Assembly: GCF_027594865.1 (NCBI RefSeq)
Contig: NZ_CP089391.1
Span: forward strand, 1,952,501-2,016,500
From: Bradyrhizobium xenonodulans
GTDB lineage: Bacteria > Pseudomonadota > Alphaproteobacteria > Rhizobiales > Xanthobacteraceae
Length of the DNA stretch: 64,000 nucleotides
Direction of reading: 5' to 3'
The first letter of the stretch is position 1. Each line of letters starts with the position of its first letter. The notes under the pieces were generated by a model. That model was given only the letters and a program-made list of their open reading frames with translations, ran no database searches and had not been told where the DNA came from. Below, one piece after another: positions 50,592-59,452 of the stretch. The translations under genes were made by a program, and so were the position numbers.

Positions 50592-51446
50592 TCATTTCTT
50601 CACCGTCTTCGCCGGCGCCTTGGGCGGCGCGACCGGCGTTTTCTTTACCGGCTTCAGCGCGTCTGCATCCGCGGCGGTGTTGAGATCGTCGATGAATTTT
50701 TTTACGCGCGCGGCGTTGCTGCCGAGATCGCTCTCGAAATAGCGCGAGGCGGAGCGGATATCGACGCGGGAATCCTCGCCGTCGGGCACGACCCGGATCG
50801 AGATGTCCTCGCGGAAACCCATGATCGGCGAGCGCGCCACCGCCTCGATGCGGCCGACGCGGCGCGGCGGCTGCGGCGCGCGCTCGTCGATGACGAGCCA
50901 TTTGCGCTTGTTGACGAGCTGGAGCGCGATCGCATAGGCGCGGTCGACCGAAATCTCGAGCTCGATCGGCTCGATATCGGGATAGAATTGCCGCTGCTGC
51001 TCGGCCGAATAGAGGCCGGCGTAAACGGCCGGATTGGTGCCGTCACCGGTGCGCAGGCGCGCCAGCGCGTCGAAGCGCGGCGGGTCGATCGGATCGGTGG
51101 TGATGTCGTGGATCGCCGGCAGCTTGCCGTATTGCAGGCCGAGATAGGCGGGGTAGGCGAGGATCGCCCCGTCGATCAGGAAGGCGAGCAGGATGCGCGC
51201 CATGCCGCGCGAGCCGTTCTGCCAGATCGCGGCAAAGCCGGCGAGCCCGAACAGGATCGAGAGCGCGGCGATCGCAAGCCCGCCAAAGAAGGTCGCGAGC
51301 GCCGGCTTCATCTCTAGGAAGCCGAACCGGAGGATGAGGATCGACACCACAACCGCCACCACCGCGAACACGGCCAGATTGCGTGCCCAGTTCGCGAGGC
51401 TGGATACGGGTTCCGTCTGATAGGGAGCGGAAAACCTGCGGGCCAT
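50592..51446 (-). CDS. DUF1499 domain membrane protein (284 aa)
   Basis: Three N-terminal hydrophobic segments (NLAVFAVVAVVVSILILRFG, LATFFGGLAIAALSILFGLA, GMARILLAFLIDGAILAYPA) precede a soluble DUF1499 domain (about 120-260) with AIHDITTDPIDPPRFDALAR, DRAYAIALQLVNKRKWLVID and SRVDIRSASRYFESDLGSNA. The tail is a Pro/Lys-rich low-complexity segment. Function is unknown. ATG 51446 gives a basic, correctly oriented N-terminus. Confidence 0.9.
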   Translation of the reverse strand: MARRFSAPYQTEPVSSLANWARNLAVFAVVAVVVSILILRFGFLEMKPALATFFGGLAIAALSILFGLAGFAAIWQNGSRGMARILLAFLIDGAILAYPAYLGLQYGKLPAIHDITTDPIDPPRFDALARLRTGDGTNPAVYAGLYSAEQQRQFYPDIEPIELEISVDRAYAIALQLVNKRKWLVIDERAPQPPRRVGRIEAVARSPIMGFREDISIRVVPDGEDSRVDIRSASRYFESDLGSNAARVKKFIDDLNTAADADALKPVKKTPVAPPKAPAKTVKK

Positions 51447-51540
51447 CGGGTGAGCTCTGCCGGGGGTTGGGAGGCCGGCCGATTTGGCGCGACGATGGGC
51501 CGTTGAGACCACGGCCCGGGGGCAAATTCAAGGGACTTAC

Positions 51541-51715
51541 CCTGCCCTTATCCTCCCCTGGAGGGCGAGGGTCGATCGCGCGAAGCGCGAGCGGGGTGGG
51601 GTGACAGTCTTCCATTGAGGCGCTGCCCGTGTGGAGAGATCACCCCACCCCGTCTCACATTTTCGCTGCGCTCAAATGCGAGCCGACCCTCCCCTTCCAG
51701 GGGAGGGTGGCACCG
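51541..51715. repeat. long inverted repeat, dispersed intergenic element
   Basis: CTTATCCTCCCCTGGAGGGC, GGGTCGATCGCGCGAAGCGC and GAGCGGGGTGGGGTGA on the left are mirrored by TCACCCCACCCCG, CGCTGCGCTCAAATGCGAGC and CGACCCTCCCCTTCCAGGGG on the right. It lies between the divergent or tandem DUF1499 and acyl-CoA synthetase genes and also supplies false open frames on both strands. Confidence 0.8.
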
Positions 51716-51719
51716 AGCC

Positions 51720-53348
51720 TTACGCCGCCGCGTTCGGGAATCGGTAATCCTTGAATTGATCGCGCAGCGCGGTCTTCAGGATCTTGCCCGTGGCCGTGTG
51801 CGGAATGCCGTCGACGAAGGCGACGTCGTCGGGCATCCACCATTTGGCGATCTTGCCGTCCATGAACTTCAGGATGTCCTCGCGGCTGGCCTGCTGGCCC
51901 TGCTTGAGCTGCACGATCAGCAGCGGCCGCTCGTCCCATTTGGGGTGGAATACGCCGATCACGGCGGCTTCCGCCACGGCCGGGTGGCCGACCGCGAGAT
52001 TTTCGAGGTCGATCGAGGAGATCCATTCGCCGCCGGACTTGATCACGTCCTTGGAGCGGTCGGTGATCCGCATGTAGCCGGCCTCGTCGATGGTCGCGAC
52101 GTCACCGGTGTCGAAGAAGCCCTCCTCGTCGAGGATGTTGCTGTCGATCCGGAAATAGGCCTTGGCGACGGCGGGGCCCGAGACTTTCAGGCGGCCGAAG
52201 GTCGTGCCGTCCCATGGCAGCTCCTTGCCGGCATCGTCGGTAATCTTCATCTCCACCGCGAACGGCGCATAGCCCTGCATCTGGAGCACGTCGAGCTTGG
52301 CTTCGCCGGTCGCGTTCTGGAACGGCGGCTTCAGTGCCGCGACGCTGCCGATCGGGCTCATCTCGGTCATGCCCCAGGCGTGGCGCACGTTCGAGCCCAT
52401 GTCGAGGAAGGCCTTGATCATCGAGCGCGGCATCGCCGAGCCGCCGCAGATCACCATCTTCAGATCCGGCAGCTTCAGATTGTTGGCGGCCATGTGCTGG
52501 AGCAGCATCAGCCACACCGTGGGCACGCCCGCGGTATGCGTCACCTTCTCGGTCGAGAGCAGCTCGTAGACCGAGGCGCCGTCGAGCTTGGCGCCGGGCA
52601 TCACCAGCTTGGTGCCCTGCGAGGGCGCGGAGAAGGCGATGCCCCAGCTGTTGGCATGGAACAGCGGAACCACCGGCAGCATTGTCTCGGAGGCACTGGT
52701 GCCGAGCGCGTCGACATTGTTGGCCATCAGCGCGTGCAGCACGTTGGAGCGATGCGAATACAACACACCCTTCGGATCGCCGGTGGTGCCGGACGTGTAG
52801 CACATCGCGGCCGCCGTGTTCTCGTCAAAGTCCTTCCATTTGAATTTGCCGTCGGCCTCCGCGATCCAGTCCTCGTAGGCGACGACGTTCTTGAGCGTGG
52901 TCTCAGGCATGTGCGCCTTGTCGGTGAGCACGACGTAGCGTTCCACGCTTGGCAGCTTGTCGGCGATCTTCTCCAGGACCGGAACGAAGGTGATGTCGGT
53001 CATCACGATGCGGTCCTGCGCATGGTTGATGATCCAGGCGATCTGCTCCGGGAAAAGGCGGGGATTGACGGTATGGCAGATGGCGCCGATCCCCATGATG
53101 CCGTACCAGACTTCGAGGTGGCGCCAGGTGTTCCAGGCGATCGTTGCGACACGGTCGCCGAGCTTGATGCCGTCGCGCTCCAGCACTTGCGAGACCTTGA
53201 GCGCGCGCTTGTGGATTTCGCCATAGGTGGTGCGGTGGATCGGTCCCTCGACCGATCGCGTAACGACCTCCTGCTTGCCATGAATCCTGGCGGCGTGTTC
53301 GATGATCCGGTGGCAGAGCAGGGGCCAGTCTTGCATCAAACCAAGCAT
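51720..53348 (-). CDS. acyl-CoA synthetase (medium/long-chain fatty-acid CoA ligase)
   Basis: The 542-residue ANL-superfamily enzyme activates a carboxylic acid with ATP and CoA. Visible motifs are [20 protein letters not shown] (P-loop, about residue 183), [52 protein letters not shown] and the hinge [19 protein letters not shown]. The catalytic lysine is in [17 protein letters not shown]. It looks closest to the medium-chain/AlkK and methylmercaptopropionyl-CoA ligase group; exact substrate unknown. Confidence 0.94.
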   Translation of the reverse strand: MLGLMQDWPLLCHRIIEHAARIHGKQEVVTRSVEGPIHRTTYGEIHKRALKVSQVLERDGIKLGDRVATIAWNTWRHLEVWYGIMGIGAICHTVNPRLFPEQIAWIINHAQDRIVMTDITFVPVLEKIADKLPSVERYVVLTDKAHMPETTLKNVVAYEDWIAEADGKFKWKDFDENTAAAMCYTSGTTGDPKGVLYSHRSNVLHALMANNVDALGTSASETMLPVVPLFHANSWGIAFSAPSQGTKLVMPGAKLDGASVYELLSTEKVTHTAGVPTVWLMLLQHMAANNLKLPDLKMVICGGSAMPRSMIKAFLDMGSNVRHAWGMTEMSPIGSVAALKPPFQNATGEAKLDVLQMQGYAPFAVEMKITDDAGKELPWDGTTFGRLKVSGPAVAKAYFRIDSNILDEEGFFDTGDVATIDEAGYMRITDRSKDVIKSGGEWISSIDLENLAVGHPAVAEAAVIGVFHPKWDERPLLIVQLKQGQQASREDILKFMDGKIAKWWMPDDVAFVDGIPHTATGKILKTALRDQFKDYRFPNAAA

Positions 53349-53413
53349 TCCGTCGTTCCTCCGAGAATTCGCTGGGCGGGTTGTCGCTCTCAGCGTTGGG
53401 CCAAAGAATTGTC

Positions 53414-54550
53414 ATGAGTTTTAGCCTGCCGGACTTTCGCCGCAAATGGTCTTGTCGCGGCTATATGTCCGCCGGCGCGGCAATGGTTACCGTTGCGCTG
53501 GGGCTATCGCTCGTGCTCCCCGGCAGGGCGGAGGCGCGAAAATTTGCTGCGCCGCTCGATATCTTCGGCCTTGGTACACCACGGCCGCGCGCCGCGGTTC
53601 ATTCCGCCAAGACCCCTCCCAAGAACCCCGCCAACAACCCGGCCAAGATCCCGCTTCCGAAACCCCGCCCGGAAGGGGCCCCCAAAGCCTCGGACGAGGC
53701 TGCTCTGGAGACCGAAGGAAAACCCGGCAAGCCTGATGGCACCAAGCCCGCCGAGGCCGCGCCGCCGCCCGAGAAGCAGCTCTCGGCCTGCCGGCTCGCG
53801 CTGACCGAGGAGATCGCAGTCGCACCGTCCATTCCGGATATCCGCGGCCCCGGCGCCTGCGGCGGCGAGGATCTGGTGCGGCTCGAAGCCATCGTATTGC
53901 CGGACAAGCGCAAGGTGGCGGTCAAGCCGGCGGCAATTCTCCGCTGCACCATGGCCTCCGCGATCGCCGAGTGGATTCGGAAGGACATGGTGCCGCTGGC
54001 CGCCAGCCTCGGCTCGACCATCAGCGACCTCGACAATTTCGACAGCTTCGAATGCCGCGGTCGCAACCGCGTCGTGGGAGCGATGCTGTCCGAGCACGGC
54101 AAGGCCAACGCGCTCGACGTCCGTGCGATCAAGCTCGCCAACGGGCAGTCGATCGGCCTGACCGACCGCAGCATGCCGCGCGACGTCCGCGAGCGCGTGC
54201 TGCATTCGGTCTGCGGGCGCTTTTCCACCGTGCTCGGCCCGGGCTCGGACTGGTACCACGAAGACCATATCCATCTCGACCTGGCGCAGCGGCGCAACGA
54301 TTACCGGATCTGCCAGTGGAACGTCTGGGATCCCCTGCCGCAGGTCGCGCCGCTGCTGCCGGCCGAACGTCCCGAGGAGGCGCCGCCGCGCGAGGTCGCG
54401 GCCAAGCCTGAAGCCAGGCCGGAAGCCAAGCCTGAGGCAAAGGATGGAGCCGATGACGAGGCGGAGAAATCCCCTGCGCCTGCGGACAAGTCGGCCGGCG
54501 ATGGCAACAAGGCCCCGCCGCACAAGCCGGCAACAAAAAAGCGCCGGTAA
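53414..54550 (+). CDS. exported extensin-like family protein (378 aa)
   Basis: An export signal (SAGAAMVTVALGLSLVLPGR) and a Pro/Lys/Ala-rich linker lead to the extensin-like C-terminal domain (about 130-310). That domain has CRLALTEEIAVAPSIPDIRG, RCTMASAIAEWIRKDMVPLA, HGKANALDVRAIKLANG and the metal-type motif DWYHEDHIHLDLAQRRNDYR, related to D-Ala-D-Ala carboxypeptidase (VanY/LAS) folds. It is probably a peptidoglycan-acting periplasmic enzyme. The tail repeats Pro-Glu-Ala-Lys units. It converges on the L,D-transpeptidase gene. Confidence 0.9.
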   Translation: MSFSLPDFRRKWSCRGYMSAGAAMVTVALGLSLVLPGRAEARKFAAPLDIFGLGTPRPRAAVHSAKTPPKNPANNPAKIPLPKPRPEGAPKASDEAALETEGKPGKPDGTKPAEAAPPPEKQLSACRLALTEEIAVAPSIPDIRGPGACGGEDLVRLEAIVLPDKRKVAVKPAAILRCTMASAIAEWIRKDMVPLAASLGSTISDLDNFDSFECRGRNRVVGAMLSEHGKANALDVRAIKLANGQSIGLTDRSMPRDVRERVLHSVCGRFSTVLGPGSDWYHEDHIHLDLAQRRNDYRICQWNVWDPLPQVAPLLPAERPEEAPPREVAAKPEARPEAKPEAKDGADDEAEKSPAPADKSAGDGNKAPPHKPATKKRR

Positions 54551-54562
54551 ACCGGCGCTTTT
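54537..54562. terminator. bidirectional intrinsic terminator
   Basis: AAAAGCGCCGG (54537-54547), a TAAA loop and CCGGCGCTTTT (54552-54562) form a perfect 11-bp stem with A and T flanks, serving both convergent genes. It overlaps the stop of the extensin-like gene. Confidence 0.9.
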
Positions 54563-54590
54563 GCAATGTCCTCGGGGAAGACCCGTTCGC

Positions 54591-55271
54591 TTAGAAGGAC
54601 GAGCCCGAGCCGCCGCCCTGGAGCGCGAGGCGCGAATTGTAGGGCGAGTCGCCGTGCTTCGGCTCGAGCACCACGACAATGGTGCCGACCTTGACGCGGT
54701 TGTAGAGGTCGATGGCGTCCTCGTTGGTCAGGCGGATGCAGCCCGACGAGATCGAGGCGCCGATATATTCCGGCTGATTGGTGCCGTGGATGCGGAACAG
54801 CGTGTCCTTGCCGCCCGAGTAGAGATACATCGCACGGGAGCCCATCGGATTGTCCGGACCTGGCGCAACGAAGGTCGGCACGCCCAGGCGGGAAATCTCG
54901 CCGGGGGTCGGATGCCAGGCCGGCCACTCGGTCATGCTGCCAACCTTGGCGATGCCGGACCAGGCCATGGCTTCTTCGCCGACAGTGATGCCGTAGCGGA
55001 TCGCCTTGCCGCCATCCATCACCCAGTAGAGGTAATGGTTGTCGGAATCGACCACGATCGAGCCCGGCGCTTCCTTGCGGTGGTAGTCGACGATAGCGCG
55101 GCGGAACGGCTCGGCGACCGGGGTGTTCTCGTACCGGACCTTCGCGAGAAGTTCCTTGTCCTTCGGCTTGAAGGCCTTGGTGTCGGTCGCTTCAAAACGC
55201 GTGGCCTGCATACAGCCCGACAGCGCCAGGCCAGCGGCCAAAACACCCAGCATAACTTTCAGCGACGACAT
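54591..55271 (-). CDS. L,D-transpeptidase lipoprotein (YkuD domain)
   Basis: The 226-residue precursor starts MSSLKVMLGVLAAGLALSGC; LSGC is a lipobox, so the mature protein should be lipid-anchored. The YkuD domain ends with the active-site HGTNQPEYIGASISSGCIRL (His, Ser and catalytic Cys-Ile-Arg). It would crosslink peptidoglycan 3-3 or attach proteins to it. The frame is open far upstream, but the lipobox fixes the start at 55271. Confidence 0.94.
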   Translation of the reverse strand: MSSLKVMLGVLAAGLALSGCMQATRFEATDTKAFKPKDKELLAKVRYENTPVAEPFRRAIVDYHRKEAPGSIVVDSDNHYLYWVMDGGKAIRYGITVGEEAMAWSGIAKVGSMTEWPAWHPTPGEISRLGVPTFVAPGPDNPMGSRAMYLYSGGKDTLFRIHGTNQPEYIGASISSGCIRLTNEDAIDLYNRVKVGTIVVVLEPKHGDSPYNSRLALQGGGSGSSF

Positions 55272-55608
55272 GATTTGGTTCCAATCGACAATAACAAGCT
55301 TTCGCGGAGCTTGAGCCAGGCTCAAAATCTCGACTCCGTTGAGCGCATTATCGTTGAAATCTGCCACAATTCCAGCTTTTCGGAGCTTTTCCCGCGCTGC
55401 AAGACCCAAGCTGTGGCTTTTTTGCCGCAAGTTTTGCGGCTTTGCGCTGGTTTCTGGGCGTGGGACGCCGAACTGTCGATTCCGTGCCACGGTTGGGCCG
55501 CGGCGTCGCCACAAATGCAAACGCCCCGTTAATATGCTTGTCATCTTCAACTTGTCAGAATCGCGCTAAGGGCTGTCAGTCTGTCGCAGGCCCCTGCTGG
55601 AGTTGTGC
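55272..55608. other. intergenic region between divergent ldt and corA
   Basis: This 337-nt gap holds no convincing gene. A 7-bp hairpin (GCCGCAA at 55424-55430, TTGCGGC at 55434-55440) preceded by a T-run is its only clear structure. It should contain the promoters of both flanking genes, but no strong consensus element was found. Confidence 0.5.
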
Positions 55609-56586
55609 ATGTTTTCTGTGTTCGTTCCCTCCGACTCCTCCCTCAAGAAGGCCATCGTCGAGGACCTCTCAGCGGTTCCGGAGCATGCGGTGTGGATCGA
55701 CCTGGTCAACCCGACCGCGGCCGAGGACAAGGCGGTGGAGCGGCTCTCGGGCATCGCGATCCCGACCCGGGAGGACATGCAGGAGATCGAAATCTCCAGC
55801 CGGCTCTATATCGAGAACAGCGCGCGCTACATGACGGCGACGCTGATGTGCCAGTCCGACACCGACATGCCCCGGACCACGGCCGTCACCTTCATTCTCG
55901 GCGACCACCGCCTGGTGACGGTGCGCTATGACCAGCCCAAGCCGTTCGCGCTGGTCGAGGCCAAGCTGGCCCGTTCCTGCGCGCCCGGGATCACCGGCGA
56001 GATGGTGCTGATGGAGCTTCTGGACGCCGTGATCGACCGCTGCGCCGACATTCTGGAGCGCTGCGGCGCCGAGATCGACCAGGTCAGCCACGACATCTTC
56101 GAGCCCGAGAGCGAGCGCCACGGCCACGCCAAGCAATATTCCCAGATACTGATCTCGATCGGCCGCAAGGGTGACCTGACCTCGAAGGTCCGCGAGAGCC
56201 TGGTCTCGATCGGCCGCGTCGTGACGTTCCTGTCCGCGGTGGTGGAAGGCGTGAAATGGTCGAAGGACATGCGCGAGCAGCTCAAGACCATGCAGCGCGA
56301 CGTCGCCTCGCTGACCGACCACGCCTCCTATCTCTCCAGCAAGATCACCTTCGTGCTCGACGCCATGCTCGGCGTCGTCAATCTGGAGCAGAACAACATC
56401 ATCAAGCTGTTTTCGGTCATGGCCGTTGTCCTGATGCCGCCGACGCTGATCGCCTCGATCTACGGCATGAACTTCAAGGCGATGCCGGAACTCGAATGGG
56501 CGCACGGCTATCCGATGGCACTGGTGATGATGCTGATCGCCGCGATCCTTCCGTATTGGCTCTTCAAGTGGAAGAAGTGGCTGTAA
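55609..56586 (+). CDS. corA: CorA-type magnesium/divalent cation transporter
   Basis: The 325-residue protein has a large cytoplasmic N-terminal domain and two C-terminal spans (FSVMAVVLMPPTLIASIYGM and YPMALVMMLIAAILPYWLF) separated by the selectivity signature GMNFKAMPELEW (GMN). The end is basic (KWKKWL). It forms pentameric channels for Mg2+ or Co2+. ATG 55609 follows GGAG; the TTG two codons earlier is less likely. Confidence 0.95.
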   Translation: MFSVFVPSDSSLKKAIVEDLSAVPEHAVWIDLVNPTAAEDKAVERLSGIAIPTREDMQEIEISSRLYIENSARYMTATLMCQSDTDMPRTTAVTFILGDHRLVTVRYDQPKPFALVEAKLARSCAPGITGEMVLMELLDAVIDRCADILERCGAEIDQVSHDIFEPESERHGHAKQYSQILISIGRKGDLTSKVRESLVSIGRVVTFLSAVVEGVKWSKDMREQLKTMQRDVASLTDHASYLSSKITFVLDAMLGVVNLEQNNIIKLFSVMAVVLMPPTLIASIYGMNFKAMPELEWAHGYPMALVMMLIAAILPYWLFKWKKWL

Positions 56587-56772
56587 TACCTACCGAGATA
56601 TTACGCCGTTCGTAGAGACACCGTGGTTGGTGTCGCAGAATAGAGCGGGATTGCGGCCGCGCGGTGATGTGTGCGCTATGCCCCAATTCCTCCGGTAAAA
56701 TTTGAGCGGTGGGCTGAACGTTTGCGCGAAACTTGTCTGCGATAAGCAGCATGTTAGCCGCGAGGAACAGCC

Positions 56773-56991
56773 ATGGTTGAAAAACACATAACGTCGCTCC
56801 GCAACGTCATCGATCTGGCGAACTATCGTCTGGCGATGACGAGCGGCAAGGCGGCGGCGATGTCGGCACGCCTGTGCCGGCACTGTGGTGCTCCGATGCT
56901 CGACGGCGAGAACGACGACGACTGCTCCACTGCAATCGACGCGGCCCCTCTACGGCTGCGCGACCGGTCGCGTCGGATTCGAGTCGATTGA
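56773..56991 (+). CDS. small protein with a CxxC motif (72 aa)
   Basis: GAGGAACAGCC precedes the ATG. The product MVEKHITSLRNVIDLANYRL and onward contains one CRHCGAPMLDGE zinc-ribbon-like half and a third cysteine in DDDCST. No named family is recognised. A single CxxC could bind metal in a dimer or act in thiol chemistry. Confidence 0.6.
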   Translation: MVEKHITSLRNVIDLANYRLAMTSGKAAAMSARLCRHCGAPMLDGENDDDCSTAIDAAPLRLRDRSRRIRVD

Positions 56992-57074
56992 GGCACGGAA
57001 GGAAGGGCGGGCGATCCAGGTCTTGCGGCGGCGTTGTCTGGATCGCCTTGCTTCCTTGAACAGCTACCAGTTCA

Positions 57075-57158
57075 GTCATTGCTAGGAGCAAAGCGACGAA
57101 GCAATCCAGACTGTCTCGGTGCAGGCAGTCTGGATTTCTTCGCTTCGCTCGCAATGAC
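57075..57158. repeat. inverted repeat of GTCATTGC(G)AGGAGC type, dispersed element
   Basis: GTCATTGCTAGGAGCAAAGC and GACGAAGCAATCCAGACT on the left pair with AGTCTGGATTTCTTCGCTTC and GCTCGCAATGAC on the right around a short loop. It is a widely spread element in Bradyrhizobium and Rhodopseudomonas as I know them, here with a few mutations. Confidence 0.85.
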
Positions 57159-57163
57159 GAAGG

Positions 57164-57264
57164 TCGCCTACACGTGCTGGCCGCCGCCGTTGATGTGGAT
57201 CGAGGACCTGGTGTCTGTGCACAGCACGCACATGATCTTTGCTGACCTCGTCGGGCGTGCGGAG
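57164..57264 (-). pseudogene. degraded copy of the 3' end of the SDR gene at 60231
   Basis: The stretch TCGCCTACACGTGCTGGCCG then TTGATGTGGATC, GTGCACAGCACG and ACCTCGTCGGGCGTGC matches 60227-60345 with small deletions. On the minus strand it would encode the SDR tail (CTDTRSSIHINGGGQHV and stop; intact gene: CTDTSSYVNGAEIHINGGQHV), but a one-base insertion breaks the frame at TPDEV. The rest of the gene is missing. Confidence 0.8.
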
Positions 57265-57385
57265 TTTTACGGCGACAATTTACTTAATCCACGGCGAGGA
57301 AAGCGGCGATCGGCTGGATCAGCCGCTCGCCAGGCCTCTCGATCGAGCCAGGATGGTTCTCGGGCGGCGTCTATACCAAGTCATT
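57265..57385 (-). other. possible second gene remnant between repeat and AHSA1 gene
   Basis: On the minus strand, from about 57372 down to a stop at 57293, the frame reads PPENHPGSIERPGERLIQPI then AAFLAVD, which looks like the end of a globular protein (alpha/beta-hydrolase-like at best), with an in-frame stop only a few codons upstream. Too short to assign. Confidence 0.25.
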
Positions 57386-57832
57386 CTAGTCGACACGGAG
57401 CGACGATGAGATGCGCTCCAGGGCTTCGGCCGCTTTCTTGCGCCAGCCGTCGCTAAGCATGTCGTAGGTCGTGCCATGTTCAGGTCCAAAGCCGGCATGC
57501 TCAAGCCGGAGATCGGCGCCGCCGGTCGATGATGGCTGGAGCGTCCAAGTCACGGTCGTGTCGAGAGGCCCTCCGCGCCAGGAATATACAAATCGCGAGT
57601 TCGGCTCGACCTTCAAGACTTCACACTGGACAATGCCGTTAAATCCCGGTGCTGGCGTCGTTCGGAACGTGAAGCGGTGGCCCACCTCGGGTTTGATGTC
57701 GTTGGGCATCAGCCAAGTTGCGAGCAACTGCGGCTCCGTCAAGGCGCGCCAAACCTTGCGCGGCGGCGCGGACAGTCGATAGTCGACAATGATCGCGCGC
57801 ATGTCTTCGCGCTTGTCCTCATCACGCATCAT
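57386..57832 (-). CDS. AHSA1/SRPBCC-fold protein (148 aa)
   Basis: The START-like AHSA1 domain spans nearly the whole protein: DYRLSAPPRKVWRALTEPQL, LATWLMPNDIKPEVGHRFTF, FNGIVQCEVLKVEPNSRFVY and HAGFGPEHGTTYDMLSDGWR. It has a hydrophobic pocket of unknown ligand. Such genes often pair with an ArsR regulator, which is absent here. It is the last gene before the SDR-tail remnant in the 57-60 kb module. Confidence 0.9.
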   Translation of the reverse strand: MMRDEDKREDMRAIIVDYRLSAPPRKVWRALTEPQLLATWLMPNDIKPEVGHRFTFRTTPAPGFNGIVQCEVLKVEPNSRFVYSWRGGPLDTTVTWTLQPSSTGGADLRLEHAGFGPEHGTTYDMLSDGWRKKAAEALERISSSLRVD

Positions 57833-57930
57833 AAGGCTCCTTCAGGGGGCTATCGAGCCGTGCAAGCGCCAGCCGGCGACCTTGATCGCTGCGCTGTACG
57901 CCGACCCCACGGCACGGAAACAACTCTGGA

Positions 57931-59190
57931 TCATTGGCCGGGTTTGAGCTGGACGTTCGACCGGTCGGATCGCTCGTGAGGGCTTGAAGGGGGCGGCGCC
58001 CGCTTGCGTCCAGGCCAGGTCTGAACGCCCGGCAGAAACCGTTCGAAAGTAATGAAATGAAGCACCAGCCACACGAGTATGCTTCGCAACACGCGAGCAG
58101 CGCGTCCGCCCATCACAAACAAGATCTGGTGATCGTTGGCGTCGAGAGGGAAGAGTGCTGCGAACCGACCGACGGCGATCGCTTGCGCAAAGGTCGAGAA
58201 GCTAAACGGCCGGATGGGACGGCCCTCGTGCTGGGCGATGACCTGCTCCGCTGCGTAGACACCGGAAACGGCCGCCGCCAGCGCAGATGCGCGAAACGGC
58301 GCCCCCGTCGGCCCATTGGGATGAGCGCTGTCGCCGACGGCGAGGATCGCGGGATGAGAGACCGACCTCAAGTCGGTCCCGACGACCACGCGATGCTGAG
58401 CATCGACCGCGAGCCCCGCCTGCTTGGCAAGCGCGGGAGCGCGCATGCCGGCCGACCAGATGCATACATCGAAAGGAAAGTGCCGCCCGCTGCTGCTGAT
58501 CACCTCATCGTTCTTGACCTCCGTTATGCGTTCGTTGTCGACGAGCTCGACGCCTAATCTCGTCAGGTCGCGTCTGAGAACGGATTGAACCTTCGCGCTG
58601 CTGAAATCTCCGGCGCGTGTGGCGCTTATCAGCGTCACGGTCATGTCCGGCCATCTCGATTTGGCTTCACCCGCTGCTTCGACGGAAAGTGGTCCGCCGC
58701 CGACGGCAACCACGCGAGCGGGCCGTCCAGCAACTTGGTGAAGGGCGGATCGTAGCGCGGCGGCGGAACGCGGGCCTTCGCCAGGGTCGAGCCGGAAGGC
58801 GTGCTGCAATGCGCCAGGTACATGATCGGTGTCGACGTGCGAACCCAGCGCGTAAATGAGCTGTGTGAAGGCGATGACGCGCGGTGAACCATCCTCCTCG
58901 ACTGTGACCTGGTTCTGTGCGGGATCGAGCGACAGCACGCGAGCACGTATGAACTTGACGTTCGTGCGGCGCAGGTATCCCGAAAGAGACGCGATGCGCG
59001 GTTTGACTGGTGCGACCATCGACTCCTGCAGCCGCACCCGCTCGACGAACTGCTCATCACGGTTCACCAAGAGGACGCGAAGTCCAAGTCGGCGTCGCCC
59101 CACTCGAAGAGCCGCCATCATTCCCGCGTAGCCGGCACCCAGGACGACGACGTCGTAGCTTTCCTGACTTGAACCGAGCGATGGCGTCAT
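57931..59190 (-). CDS. FAD-dependent pyridine-nucleotide oxidoreductase, NDH-2-like
   Basis: The 419-residue protein has an FAD-binding start (YDVVVLGAGYAGMMAALRVG), a second dinucleotide site (ARVVAVGGGPLSVEAAGEAK), the acidic FAD-closing segment HPAILAVGDSAHPNGPTGAP and an amphipathic hydrophobic C-terminus (RSILVWLVLHFITFERFLPG) that suggests membrane association. It resembles type II NADH dehydrogenases and other quinone-reducing oxidoreductases. A perfect TATACA-TAT-TGTATA palindrome lies about 145 nt upstream. Confidence 0.92.
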   Translation of the reverse strand: MTPSLGSSQESYDVVVLGAGYAGMMAALRVGRRRLGLRVLLVNRDEQFVERVRLQESMVAPVKPRIASLSGYLRRTNVKFIRARVLSLDPAQNQVTVEEDGSPRVIAFTQLIYALGSHVDTDHVPGALQHAFRLDPGEGPRSAAALRSALHQVAGRPARVVAVGGGPLSVEAAGEAKSRWPDMTVTLISATRAGDFSSAKVQSVLRRDLTRLGVELVDNERITEVKNDEVISSSGRHFPFDVCIWSAGMRAPALAKQAGLAVDAQHRVVVGTDLRSVSHPAILAVGDSAHPNGPTGAPFRASALAAAVSGVYAAEQVIAQHEGRPIRPFSFSTFAQAIAVGRFAALFPLDANDHQILFVMGGRAARVLRSILVWLVLHFITFERFLPGVQTWPGRKRAPPPSSPHERSDRSNVQLKPGQ

Positions 59191-59335
59191 AGATTGCTTC
59201 CTTTGCGATCACTCGTGTTCGAACGTCAGGCCAGTGGGATGCCGCCATGGCGGGCACTGCGGCCGTGAGCAGAATGGCTGCGCCGCGATAGCCCATGGCC
59301 ATCCGCGATCGACCTCTCCATACGATCTAATTAAC

Positions 59336-59350
59336 TATACATATTGTATA
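59336..59350. promoter_or_regulatory. candidate operator TATACA-TAT-TGTATA
   Basis: A perfect 6-bp inverted repeat with a 3-nt spacer lies in an AT-rich patch (about 59320-59370) in otherwise GC-rich DNA, between the oxidoreductase (start 59190) and the methyltransferase gene end. It is the type of site bound by dimeric GntR/TetR-like repressors; no regulator gene is adjacent. Confidence 0.45.
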
Positions 59351-59452
59351 TTGAAATTCAAGAGGTGGAGCATGGCGACGTGGAGGGGTGGATGCCGATC
59401 ACATGCCTATCGCCCCTGGATCGCTTTGCTTCCGCTTTTCGTGGCAAATGCT

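Noticed and set aside
59057..59302. Small minus-strand frame with a signal-like start (MAMGYRGAAILLTAAVP)
   Set aside because: It overlaps the start of the oxidoreductase on the same strand in another frame and continues as its antisense-like low-complexity shadow; no ribosome site.
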